Below, piece by piece: positions 19,501 through 27,466 of a stretch of DNA of 64,000 nucleotides. The stretch's first letter is position 1, and each line of letters begins with the position of its first letter. The stretch is from Symsagittifera roscoffensis (Eukaryota > Xenacoelomorpha > Acoela > Convolutidae): positions 39,763,223 through 39,827,222 of the forward strand of contig NC_087066.1 in the NCBI RefSeq assembly GCF_963678635.1. The letters are read 5' to 3'. The position numbers were made by a program, and so were the translations under genes. A model generated the notes under the pieces. That model was not told the DNA's origin and searched no databases. It worked only from the letters and a program-made list of their open reading frames with translations.

Positions 19501-21710
19501 CAGCTCCCAATCGGGAGTTGGAGCCATCGAACCTGAGGCTTCGCAAGTCAGAATTGGCGGCGGCATGGGCGGACATATCTCATGCACTGAGGGGCTTTTA
19601 TGGACTAGCCGACATCCTGATCGTATTAGACGAGGTGCTCTTGCTAGAGATATCGAACTTTGCCAGGCAACTCAAGTTCAGCCCAGTCATCGGGGACGAT
19701 CAACCGGCGATAAGCAAATTAACGGCCAGCTTGTGGTTTCGGAGTATGGATGTGAAGATCACAAACTCCACCAGCAGGTCTAGAGGTCCCAGTAACGAGA
19801 GAAGAAATGTGGCCGAGACGGAAAAGCAATTAGAATCGATGAAATATCGTTTGACTCAAGAGAATGGCTGGTGGCCATTTTTGACACCAAGGCTGGAGAA
19901 CGCCACAAATAAGACAAGGGAGGAAGCACCACCCCTCGTGAAACAAGTCTGGAGTTTTCTGGAGAAACAGCTGGAGCTGGCCGAAACAAGAGACATGACG
20001 GTGGCTAGATTTGTCTCGGCCGCCAATGAAGTGACGATTGGAGGGTTCTGGAGAGAGCACGCCAAAGGCGAATTGAAGACTAGGAGGGATTACGAGATTC
20101 TCAAGTTCTTGAGTCCTTGCTGGGAGAAGGAATTCTTGGCAGGAATATTCGGTACCACGGCGACTTTCTTTGGAGCCTTCGTGCAGGAGATACTGGGCAT
20201 GCCCGTCAGCCTGCTCTTGGCCCTGTATTTGGTCTACCCCAGATACTTGTTCAACATGGGCCCAGCATACATGTTTAGTCGGGGAGTGGAGACACTTCGA
20301 GTTGATGGGTACCTGGCACTAGTACTCTTGACCCATGGGGAATTGGTGTCGTTTCATCGATTAATGGAATATGGAGAGCCTCTGTCTATGGGGAGAGTCC
20401 ACACGAGCATTGAAACCAGCTCCTACAAGTGTGCCGAAGGGTTGAAGACGTTGCTAGTACAATACCTCATGATGCAAAATCGGCACATGACGGGTGAAGA
20501 TGAGAATCCAACTTCGAGAGAAGAATGGAAGAAGACGAACAGAGGGATGCCTCTGCTGACGGACCTATGCCTGGCAATGAGGTCGGACCCAATGGGGATA
20601 ATCCGGGGCCTAGAGGAGGTGGTGACCTGCATTTATGGTCCAGCAGTGACGTACGCGTTCCCAGACCCCCTGGTGACAACGTATCGTCACTCTGTAACGC
20701 ACTTGAGCCTTATCAGTATACTGGATGGGACGGCGTTAAATTGGTGTCAGCAGGAGGTGCTCAGAGGGCGAATGAGCAACACGGTACTCTTTGGAAAGGT
20801 GAAAGATGCCGAGCTAATAGTGTACAACTTCAGGGGGCAAATGCAATGTAGAATGGGAGGCAAGCGAGAGGGTCCCATCGAAATGTATCCCAAATTCTGG
20901 AACTTGAACCCATTGACGGCGGACGGACGAGAAATCTTGAGAATTCCTGCCTGGAAGGAGTGCTTCGCACTGGTGAAGAGGGAGCTGGAGACCATAATGG
21001 AGAAAGAAATCCTCCCAGCCACCATGCCTGAGTTCCCAATAGTCAGGAGGATGACCTTAGGAATGAATAGTCCCTTGGTAGTTCCCTCCATAATGGCGAG
21101 GATGACGACGGAGGAAATGCAGAAGGATTTCACTGATGGCTGGGACCCCCTGTTCATTGGCTACACGGCGGCGGTCAACTTCCATACCAGCGAGATGAAG
21201 GTAAATTCGTGGACGACGCAAGCGAAAAAGAGTAGAGGTTCGCAGCCCCCAGGGTATGAGGTGCGGAAGGTCTTGAGAACTCTAGAGAAGGAGGGACTTG
21301 AGAACATGTTACCCATATGGGATGATGGCAGGATGATCGTGATGGAGGGGCACGTCGCACTGGTGGACGACATGAAATTTGCCACGAGAAAATATAAGGC
21401 GCCCTATGGCTTGGAACAGGTGGAAATAAGACAGGAAGGAACAGAACTAGATGCAGCAGGTCAACTGCATGTAGCACTGACGGAATACAAAAAGCTGGAT
21501 CCTACGACACCATCACCACTGTCCGTGGACACACCTGGAGACAAGAGGAGCGGACCCGTCGAGGACCGATTTAAGAAAATTCTCGAGAGAAGGAGACATG
21601 AGTCAGAAGAAGAGAGTATGGATGAAACTCTCAGTGAAGCCGGTGAAGACATGGAAGTGGGGAATACGCCTGAACCAGGGCCATCAGGGGAGGAGCTCAA
21701 GAGCTGTTGA
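16563..21710 (+). CDS. ORF2: 1715-aa protein with SGNH-hydrolase domain
   Basis: Occupies the env position of the element. Residues ~145-235 are a charged coiled coil (repeated RDQAKLDRE-like heptads). Residues ~409-590 form an SGNH/GDSL-like esterase domain: GDSL with Ser417, Gly438 in FAGAA, GTND with Asn466, and DGIH with Asp560/His563, so the full catalytic set is present. A second segment (~834-1010) repeats the layout with AGSD at 840-843 and GMND at 891-894 but no DxxH, and looks degenerate. Around 1195-1240 is a hydrophobic stretch that could span a membrane once or twice. There is no signal peptide at the N-terminus. SGNH enzymes hydrolyse esters; the substrate is unknown. The nearest known precedent is the esterase domain in some CR1-type LINE ORF1 proteins. 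The ATG at 16563 opens the frame 520 bases after ORF1. Confidence 0.9.
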   Translation: MADRLWKSVPAALKKPTLDELYRRLRDLDYTQIDERMAVMLNAILQLEDQGECRESATEAVLMIGYTTEGISNQEQTRWLSWNVDGGVRGFDLARNPGLNNNTEYGAGEFPLPTRPTVRSTSQSSSRVPSMSRTQQTTEAYPDLGVLKKELEKTQKERNRANRDRDQAKLDREKVQLERDQAVNERDQALRLLEMQKAEHQQELRVRENAANRDQLRSELDRIEQRQRELDAQKGARPKERVVTSSRPESRMEVDEAPRARARFNLDREAREHMSEGLEVWIPNDATSSLRSLETQPIRPLMDVELPGYTPTSTSSDSQVSGGSSRLKVLGERLRQKSRESSARPELPPTWREQPVRSVVISSYKKNTEGRYHRHNRLDWSAEQKARRDCFHDAAWVQYLAPPRVPEGAVHLIVGDSLVRVLTRIRSHWQTGILSFAGAATPQMLATLDMLGMTKVYTVTLMVGTNDVSRGEARKITRLHDKVSCLLEELRIQMDPILLTICTVPYNMMFDQHALEMNEKVRNLNKVIRDIHRKSVLPVRLLDVAERMEKEGFPEDTSSDGIHFDRQRGAEWLNDVFQEHINALEADLLETAQFTLGPPPNPPFLASRALSGRLGPRVDTRDSSRSSQTRLQSATPMESEEVTSSTPPSSAISSVVVADSKREKKSMETARLRYPEKVKELDLESLECRQELAETLGIERVSHEDLNRHHCVDWLKAHEVHFSRAKLMETTDLTGIPTKAIMGPINYRPLKLLGSPGLIAEPPKHRTSIARIRLATPAQLKVVDKLLNPGGTGLPDAAYEGSKLAEDPRYGKPCGSTQLVKTLAVYDRADPAAARVVIVAGSDFEGTSPKLFWPETLIYSLPGAELNQMLTLVVAIKSEMPCEPELLLFAGMNDHLHAMGLLEQLKADEIPTSRKIWEAIQALFAAMNEVQENVVSRFGSKTKVVFTTSPGYANMPPALQFVYAVLILIAEGNEWRILMAAPNRELEPSNLRLRKSELAAAWADISHALRGFYGLADILIVLDEVLLLEISNFARQLKFSPVIGDDQPAISKLTASLWFRSMDVKITNSTSRSRGPSNERRNVAETEKQLESMKYRLTQENGWWPFLTPRLENATNKTREEAPPLVKQVWSFLEKQLELAETRDMTVARFVSAANEVTIGGFWREHAKGELKTRRDYEILKFLSPCWEKEFLAGIFGTTATFFGAFVQEILGMPVSLLLALYLVYPRYLFNMGPAYMFSRGVETLRVDGYLALVLLTHGELVSFHRLMEYGEPLSMGRVHTSIETSSYKCAEGLKTLLVQYLMMQNRHMTGEDENPTSREEWKKTNRGMPLLTDLCLAMRSDPMGIIRGLEEVVTCIYGPAVTYAFPDPLVTTYRHSVTHLSLISILDGTALNWCQQEVLRGRMSNTVLFGKVKDAELIVYNFRGQMQCRMGGKREGPIEMYPKFWNLNPLTADGREILRIPAWKECFALVKRELETIMEKEILPATMPEFPIVRRMTLGMNSPLVVPSIMARMTTEEMQKDFTDGWDPLFIGYTAAVNFHTSEMKVNSWTTQAKKSRGSQPPGYEVRKVLRTLEKEGLENMLPIWDDGRMIVMEGHVALVDDMKFATRKYKAPYGLEQVEIRQEGTELDAAGQLHVALTEYKKLDPTTPSPLSVDTPGDKRSGPVEDRFKKILERRRHESEEESMDETLSEAGEDMEVGNTPEPGPSGEELKSC

Positions 21711-24700
21711 AAGACTTGAGCGAGGAGAATTGGGCAGATACTGCCACACCACCCCTGATTCCGTCTCCCCGGAAGGATCTGGAATTGCCATTGGCAAGTG
21801 AGACCTTCAATATGGGGATGATACTCTTGAGCTCGGAGGAAAGGGAAAAGAACACTTTCGAAGGGAATAGGGACATATTCCTGGGATCACTGAAGGACGA
21901 TGCTTGGCAGGAGTTCTTGGAAGAATTCAATCAAGAAGTGGGCAGCGAGACGACGCTGGACAAATTCAAGGAGGAACTGTGGGACACAGTCGTAAGATTT
22001 GGAGAACCGCTTCTGATAGGAACGGGCCTGGATGAGAAGGCGAGAAAAGAGCTACTGAGCAAGCTGGTAGAGCTGAGGAATTCACGATCGAAGACTAGAG
22101 AAGAAAAATGTGAGGACAGCTCTACTCGGAGACAAAAAACTGTAGATAAAATGGTTGATAAGGTTGGGACTAGTAATATGATTAAAAGTACTAATATCCT
22201 TAAGGCTCGAGCAGGGGGGAGGCAAGAGTTGGAAGGAGTGGATGGAGAGGTCGAATCAGTGATGGTAGCCACAACACCCTCAAGTAGAGATGTGAAGACT
22301 CGCAAGAGGAAGAGAGAAGTGGAAGGATTGGGTAGTCCTTCAGTGGATGCTGTTTCGGAAGGAAACTTGAGAGAAACGGCGCCCATGGTTTTGGCTAGAT
22401 GCAAGACGGCGGCATACAAGAGCAGCTCAGAGCTCAGAAGACCACTTGAAGTAGAGAGGGAAATAGAGGTTTCCACCAGTTCGACATCGGAGGAAGACTT
22501 CAAGCCTCAGAAGATAAACGTGAAGAGAGGTTCAACGAACGGACAGACATGGGAAGTAGATGTCGGCAAAGAATGGATCTCGAAGGCACACCAGGCCACG
22601 GGCAAGCGAGTGACAAGTGATCCATTGGAAAGGAACAAGACGAGGAACACCTCCCGGACGTGGTGGGTGGCCCTTGAAACATTGAAAGAAATGGAGGACT
22701 GCTGGAAGAAGTTGGACAGTGGAGTAGCTCGCAAGCGACGTAATTGGGCCACCCAGCAAAAGGCCGATGTTAATAGAATAGAAATGGCAAATCATCTGAA
22801 GAGGTCCTGGCAGAGTTTGTTGAAGGATCATTTTGAAGAAGCAATGAGGACACCCTCATCAGCACCACCATTAATGGCGAATCCCTTCGTTAGAACTGCA
22901 GGACAATTAATGTTCACCTGGAGTCTGGTGGGGATAGAGTTGGAAACACTGACCTCGTATGACAGGCTGAAGTTGGGAAGCAAGAAGCTAGAGATGTATC
23001 AGGCACTGATGCAACACGTAGCCAGGGACAACTCAGGCTTGAGCCTGGCCAGAAGAAAGGATGCCACGTGTTTCTTGAGATGGATAATGTCGATGATGTC
23101 TGATAGCACCATCCTGGCATGCCAACAGAGAGCAAGCGCAAGCAAAACCATGGAAAAAAGAGTCTCAACGGTCATCTTGAACGTGTATCAGAGCACAGGA
23201 ATAGAAAAGGAAGAGGGTTCCAGACTATCCCTAGAGAACCATAGGAAGCTAGACGAGGTACGGAGGTTTTATAATAAGAAGTTCGAAGAAGAACATGATG
23301 TTCACCGTAACCTGGCCTCGTCAGAGCATTACTCGAGAATCAGCGAGAAGGGGGAATACCAATATGTGTCTGGAGTGATGGGAATGGCCTACAACCCCTT
23401 CTTAGACTCGGAAGCTGGAGGCGCCCACAGGAACCATGAGGTAGCGGAGCTACTGAAGTTTTGGACAGAAAGAATAATGGAAATAGACGCGGTGGAAAAA
23501 GAGGGGCCGAGCCTGGGCCTGATTCTTGAGAAAACACCAGAGGTGGTGAGCATACCACGTTCAGACAAGAGAGTTGAAGTGAACATGGGCGATGGAAATG
23601 GCTTGTTAACCACGAACTTGGGAGTGGTATGGAAACTATTAAGACCCTCCTGGTGTCCACGTCCCCACGCGAATCTGATCGAGGAAACCACCGAGCGAGT
23701 GAGGTTAGCACCAACGGAAGATGAAGATCTGGCAAAGTTGAGTGTGCTGCATAAGCTAATTTCACCTCAGATGCGAGAGCCAGGCGAAAAGACTAGTAAT
23801 CCCGGGTCAGCAAAGAAATTGGAGCCGGGTAGCTGTCTGGATTCGTCGTGTGGAAACGGAGAGCACACCTGCGATGGACGGTCATGCGTTAGAATACTGT
23901 CATTTCAAAAAGAAGACCTGGTCACTTGGTTCGAAGACATAACAGAAAGGGAGAAAAGTGAAGTGCAAATAGTAGCGGAGTGTTACGCAAGAACCACGGT
24001 GAATATAGCGACAACTCTCGGATTCTTCTCGAGAATGTGTAGTCTGCAGTCACTGGAAAGACTAGAATCTGAACATCATTTAGTGACGGCGTTGAGCGTA
24101 GAATCATGGCCCGGGGTGTTGCAGGTGACTCAAAAACACATCCGGAGCTGGAAGGTTGGTCTCGAGGCGGAAATGGGATTTCCCATGAGCGAAGCTTATG
24201 GCTTGCCATTGAACGCGAAATCGCTGATAGGGTCAATGATGGCCAACTTGTGCGGAAGTCACTACCCACTGCACATGGTGATGGTGGAAGCATCCAGCCA
24301 GAGAGTACTGGTGGACAAGGCCTTCTCAGTGCCCAAGTGCGTGAGGTTGGCTCGGATATCGCATCACTCGCACAAGTTGTTGAGAAAAATCAGGGGGGCA
24401 GTACCAAAAGAATTGAGAGATGACTTGAGTGAAATCTGGGGAGAAGAACTTTTGAAGTTGGAGAGAGAGAACACAAGCGATCACGAGAGACAAAACGTGA
24501 TCGGAAAACCTGTGGGAAGTGCTCCAAACCTGGAAGATAACGACACGATGCATGAGAAAATGATGGAGCTTGAGCCTCTCTTGGAAGCCTCGGGGGAGCG
24601 TAACCTCAGGAGCATTGAAATCACCCATGGAGAATGCCCATGCCACTGTTTAGCGCAAACGGTGTGGTATCCAGATCACAAGAACCTTTGCCTGGTGTGG

Positions 24701-25420
24701 GATATGGAAGAAATCCGGTCGATCGGACTACCGGATCACCGACAGAAGGTGACGATCTTGGTAGTGAGTACGATCTTGGCTCTGAGATGGATAGAAGAGA
24801 ATATAACGAAGTATCGGGAAGCGGGGAAGCCAACGGCAGAGTCAATACACGCGATAGACTACAGTAGGAGACTCGAGTTGTTTGAGACTGCGTGCAAGGT
24901 ATTCGCCATACCAACGGAAGTCAGACATGTCTGGAGCCGTTTGAGGTACTTTCCATGGTTTCGGGCGACGCTGACGTCCTGGTTGTACATGACAACGAAA
25001 GATCACATGAGAAAACATCGAAAGGAGTATCGACAGTTCCAGGCCGAGATTGGGCCGGAAGCTTTCAAGAGACCCCTGTTAACCCATCGTAATGCAATCA
25101 CGACAGGATGGAAGAGAGTGGGTAAAATGTCTAGAGACAATACCAAGGCGAGGGAATCGATACTAGAGGAGGACCTGGCGAAGAACGTGAGCTTGAGCCG
25201 GCACAACTCCTTTTGTTTGAACCGGGAATTTAGGGTGAAGGCACTACCCAACCAAGCAAAGAGGTTGCAAGAGCAAAGAGAATGGATGCGATCCTACGAG
25301 CAGCTGAAGGCTTGGGAGGAGATTGTGATTAGCTCCGATGATGAAGAGGAACTATTGAGACAGTTTGCCGTATCTAGTACTTCAGGGTGCAGTACCTCCA
25401 AGGCGAAGAGTGCGAGATGA
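21707..25420 (+). CDS. ORF3: 1237-aa unknown protein ending inside the LTR
   Basis: The frame is -1 relative to ORF2 and overlaps its TGA through TTGA (21707-21710). It is open upstream to 21674. The first ATG is at 21812 (codon 36), so translation may begin there, by reinitiation near TTG, or by fusion through a frameshift. No known domain was recognised. Visible features are a charged, low-complexity N-terminal 250 residues; helical segments; a cysteine cluster (about residues 711-727) and a CPCHC segment (about 978-982). The C-terminal 158 residues are encoded within the 3' terminal repeat and contain basic helices. A tail EEIVISSDDEEE at about 1204-1215 resembles a SUMO-interacting motif. 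No signal peptide or clear membrane anchor was seen, so it is not an obvious envelope. Codon use resembles ORF1 and ORF2, including frequent TTG-AGN pairs. Confidence 0.85.
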   Translation: MKDLSEENWADTATPPLIPSPRKDLELPLASETFNMGMILLSSEEREKNTFEGNRDIFLGSLKDDAWQEFLEEFNQEVGSETTLDKFKEELWDTVVRFGEPLLIGTGLDEKARKELLSKLVELRNSRSKTREEKCEDSSTRRQKTVDKMVDKVGTSNMIKSTNILKARAGGRQELEGVDGEVESVMVATTPSSRDVKTRKRKREVEGLGSPSVDAVSEGNLRETAPMVLARCKTAAYKSSSELRRPLEVEREIEVSTSSTSEEDFKPQKINVKRGSTNGQTWEVDVGKEWISKAHQATGKRVTSDPLERNKTRNTSRTWWVALETLKEMEDCWKKLDSGVARKRRNWATQQKADVNRIEMANHLKRSWQSLLKDHFEEAMRTPSSAPPLMANPFVRTAGQLMFTWSLVGIELETLTSYDRLKLGSKKLEMYQALMQHVARDNSGLSLARRKDATCFLRWIMSMMSDSTILACQQRASASKTMEKRVSTVILNVYQSTGIEKEEGSRLSLENHRKLDEVRRFYNKKFEEEHDVHRNLASSEHYSRISEKGEYQYVSGVMGMAYNPFLDSEAGGAHRNHEVAELLKFWTERIMEIDAVEKEGPSLGLILEKTPEVVSIPRSDKRVEVNMGDGNGLLTTNLGVVWKLLRPSWCPRPHANLIEETTERVRLAPTEDEDLAKLSVLHKLISPQMREPGEKTSNPGSAKKLEPGSCLDSSCGNGEHTCDGRSCVRILSFQKEDLVTWFEDITEREKSEVQIVAECYARTTVNIATTLGFFSRMCSLQSLERLESEHHLVTALSVESWPGVLQVTQKHIRSWKVGLEAEMGFPMSEAYGLPLNAKSLIGSMMANLCGSHYPLHMVMVEASSQRVLVDKAFSVPKCVRLARISHHSHKLLRKIRGAVPKELRDDLSEIWGEELLKLERENTSDHERQNVIGKPVGSAPNLEDNDTMHEKMMELEPLLEASGERNLRSIEITHGECPCHCLAQTVWYPDHKNLCLVWDMEEIRSIGLPDHRQKVTILVVSTILALRWIEENITKYREAGKPTAESIHAIDYSRRLELFETACKVFAIPTEVRHVWSRLRYFPWFRATLTSWLYMTTKDHMRKHRKEYRQFQAEIGPEAFKRPLLTHRNAITTGWKRVGKMSRDNTKARESILEEDLAKNVSLSRHNSFCLNREFRVKALPNQAKRLQEQREWMRSYEQLKAWEEIVISSDDEEELLRQFAVSSTSGCSTSKAKSAR

Positions 25421-26755
25421 GCAGGTGGCTCGAATGGATCTTGAGTCTTGAGAGGGAAAGGGGGGCTTGAGCGTGGATCCGGGTGAAACTTGGATTCACG
25501 AAAAAGAAGTTTTAACAAAGCAAATATTGTTATTAATATACTATATTTATTATGTAAATCAAAATGCTGCATGACAATTTCCTGATTGAATAGGACAAAA
25601 GAAATTTTAAATGATTGGCTTGAGCAAGAATTCAAGGGTGCAGGTGTGTGCAGATTTTGATTGCTGTTTAGCGATAGTGTGAAAATTTTACATGGCTGTG
25701 AATTTTGGGGTGTAGATAAGCTTAAGTCTGCTGCAAACTTCTGTAAATGACCACTGGCACTGTATCTTGAGTAACACTCGGTTTTCTGGGACTCACTGGC
25801 AGAAGACAGCACGCGATGAGGACATCGATCTCGAGTCCGGGGAGTATGTGCCAGTCGGTCATATTCGGAAGTTTGACCTTGAGAGAAGCAAAAAACACTT
25901 GATTTTGGAGTGAAATTTAATTTTTCAAAATTTCGAATGGAACCTGTCATGCACGATTTTCTCGCGATAACTGAAAATCAGAAAAGAGAAGTCAGAACAA
26001 TCGAGTAACAATCGCGGGAAAGTTGCTAAATAAAACGGTGGGAAATTGCTATTCGCAATTTCTGTCACAATAGAACAAGAGTAGAGCTGTCCCATCTGAA
26101 ACAGAGACAAGCGTATTCCCGAGAACTGGATTGTCATTACTCGATTGGATTATTATTTGAACTGGACTAGAGTGAACCTTCGGTGGAAAGGTGGACAGCT
26201 TGAGTGTCCCAATGGTTCACGAGAAACAACATTCTAGAGTTCAAACTTATCTCTGCCATTAAAACTGATAAACATTGAACTCATCTAGTTATCTTAGTTA
26301 ATTCTTGAGTTAATTACCGACTGAAGTACTTTCCTTTCTTGAGCGTGCTACAATGTGAGTACTAATTTAAATTCCTAGAGTGTGTTTTATAATTGTTATG
26401 TTGAGGTAAGGCGAGTTATAGGTTGATCCATCTGAAATGGATCAAAGTTCCACTGTTTAATAAAAAGTAACTTAACGGATTGTTCCAACCCGGTTTTTAA
26501 CGGCGTTCATGTATTTTGGGTATCTAGAGACCTAAGTATGGGGACGTTTCTAATTCTAGAGTGGGGGGATATTTTAGTAGTAGCCTTTAAGCTGTAACGG
26601 GTCGTAGTCTCATGTCACAAACGAACCGAACTGGCTCCGACCGTTCTTGAGCTAGAAAAACACAAGAGATGGTGTCCCTGACCCTTGAGCCAGTGGTTAT
26701 AGGGCCTATTTTTCTTAAGCCTCATGTGTGACTGCAGTAGACGAATGTTACATAG
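24943..26755 (+). repeat. 3' terminal repeat (LTR) of the giant element
   Basis: Direct repeat of 2993-4807. Differences seen include a C/T near its start, a T/G and a C/T in the ORF3 part, one A/G and a 3-bp deletion near 25565-25620, and a one-base insertion in GACGTTTCTAAT. It begins inside ORF3 (about codon 1079) and contains its stop (25418-25420). The sequence just upstream is ordinary coding sequence without a purine run. Confidence 0.85.
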
Positions 26756-27466
26756 CTTCTCATATTAGTTGAATGAATTCGGATGTTAATTAAATTCAAT
26801 TCAGGACATAATAGGGAAGCTAAAAGTTCAAATAAAACGCTAAAAGTTTCAGTCCCGAAACCCCTCCTGATTCTCGAATCCACTGAATCAAGCACGTTAA
26901 GCTTGATTTCTCTATAACCCGGAGGGCTGGTTTCCACCCCTCACTGTTGTTAGCTACTGCCTTGCAACTATTGTAGCGACACAATAGTTGCAACTTGGAG
27001 CGGTCTCTGTTACTTCTGTTTCTCTCTGTGGTTTTTTTTATCACAATCTTCGTTGTTTTCATCAGCGCAACTATCGTTGTTGAGTTGCTTTTCAGTTTTT
27101 CTGCCAAAATGGCCGTTTTTGACGTTTCTAAGAATTGTTACGTCATCACTTCGAAAATTTAAAATTTAGGAATTTCCGAATCCTTCAGCCTTCACGTTTC
27201 GTCCAATCGTTCGAATAACGTTCTTATTCCTTCTAAATCGCCAATTCGGAAGGTTCGCTGCTAAAAATTCGAAATCGCCGAATCTGCATTTTGGCACATT
27301 CTGGTCGAATGTCACACGTTCAAATGACGTCGCTAATCTACTAGAACTGCCAATTCTCAAGGTCAGCGGCCACTAATTTGAAATTGCACTTTTGTTCATT
27401 CTGTTCGAATGTCACAGTTTCAAATTTACTTTTTGTCAAAAATCTATTCTATTTTAGAACCTAAAT
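26756..27466. other. Flank between the retroelement and U2A'
   Basis: No gene. At 26858-26935 there is a stretch similar to 1680-1755 of the inverted relative (CCCCTCC.GATT, GAATCCAC..AATCAA.CACGTTAAG, GATTTCTCT). A 13-bp perfect hairpin lies at 26962-26993. Two diverged ~90-bp tandem copies (about 27236-27330 and 27348-27430; CGCCAATTC..AAGGT, TTCGAATGTCACA.GTTTCAAAT) lie just upstream of the gene and may form part of its promoter region. Confidence 0.6.
26962..26993. repeat. Perfect 13-bp hairpin
   Basis: TTGCAACTATTGT and ACAATAGTTGCAA are exact reverse complements separated by AGCGAC. It lies 470 bases upstream of the U2A' start, in sequence related to the retroelement relative's flank. 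Confidence 0.8.

Larger units (their letters stand above)
2993..26755 (+). mobile_element. Giant Ty3/gypsy-like LTR retroelement, about 23.8 kb
   Basis: Two direct terminal repeats (2993-4807 and 24943-26755) bracket a leader and three long intact ORFs on the plus strand. ORF1 holds Gag, protease, reverse transcriptase, RNase H and integrase in the Ty3/gypsy order (integrase after RNase H). ORF2 and ORF3 lie where an env gene would sit, but neither looks like a known envelope. The terminal repeats differ at about eight substitutions plus two small indels, and no frame is broken, so the copy looks recent. Oddities: no obvious polypurine tract before the 3' repeat, no TG...CA ends at the shared boundary, no target-site duplication visible, and ORF3 runs into the repeat. 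Confidence 0.9.

Noticed and set aside
16563-25420. ORF2/ORF3 as an env glycoprotein
   Set aside because: No signal peptide, furin-like site, or clear anchor; ORF2 shows an enzyme domain instead.
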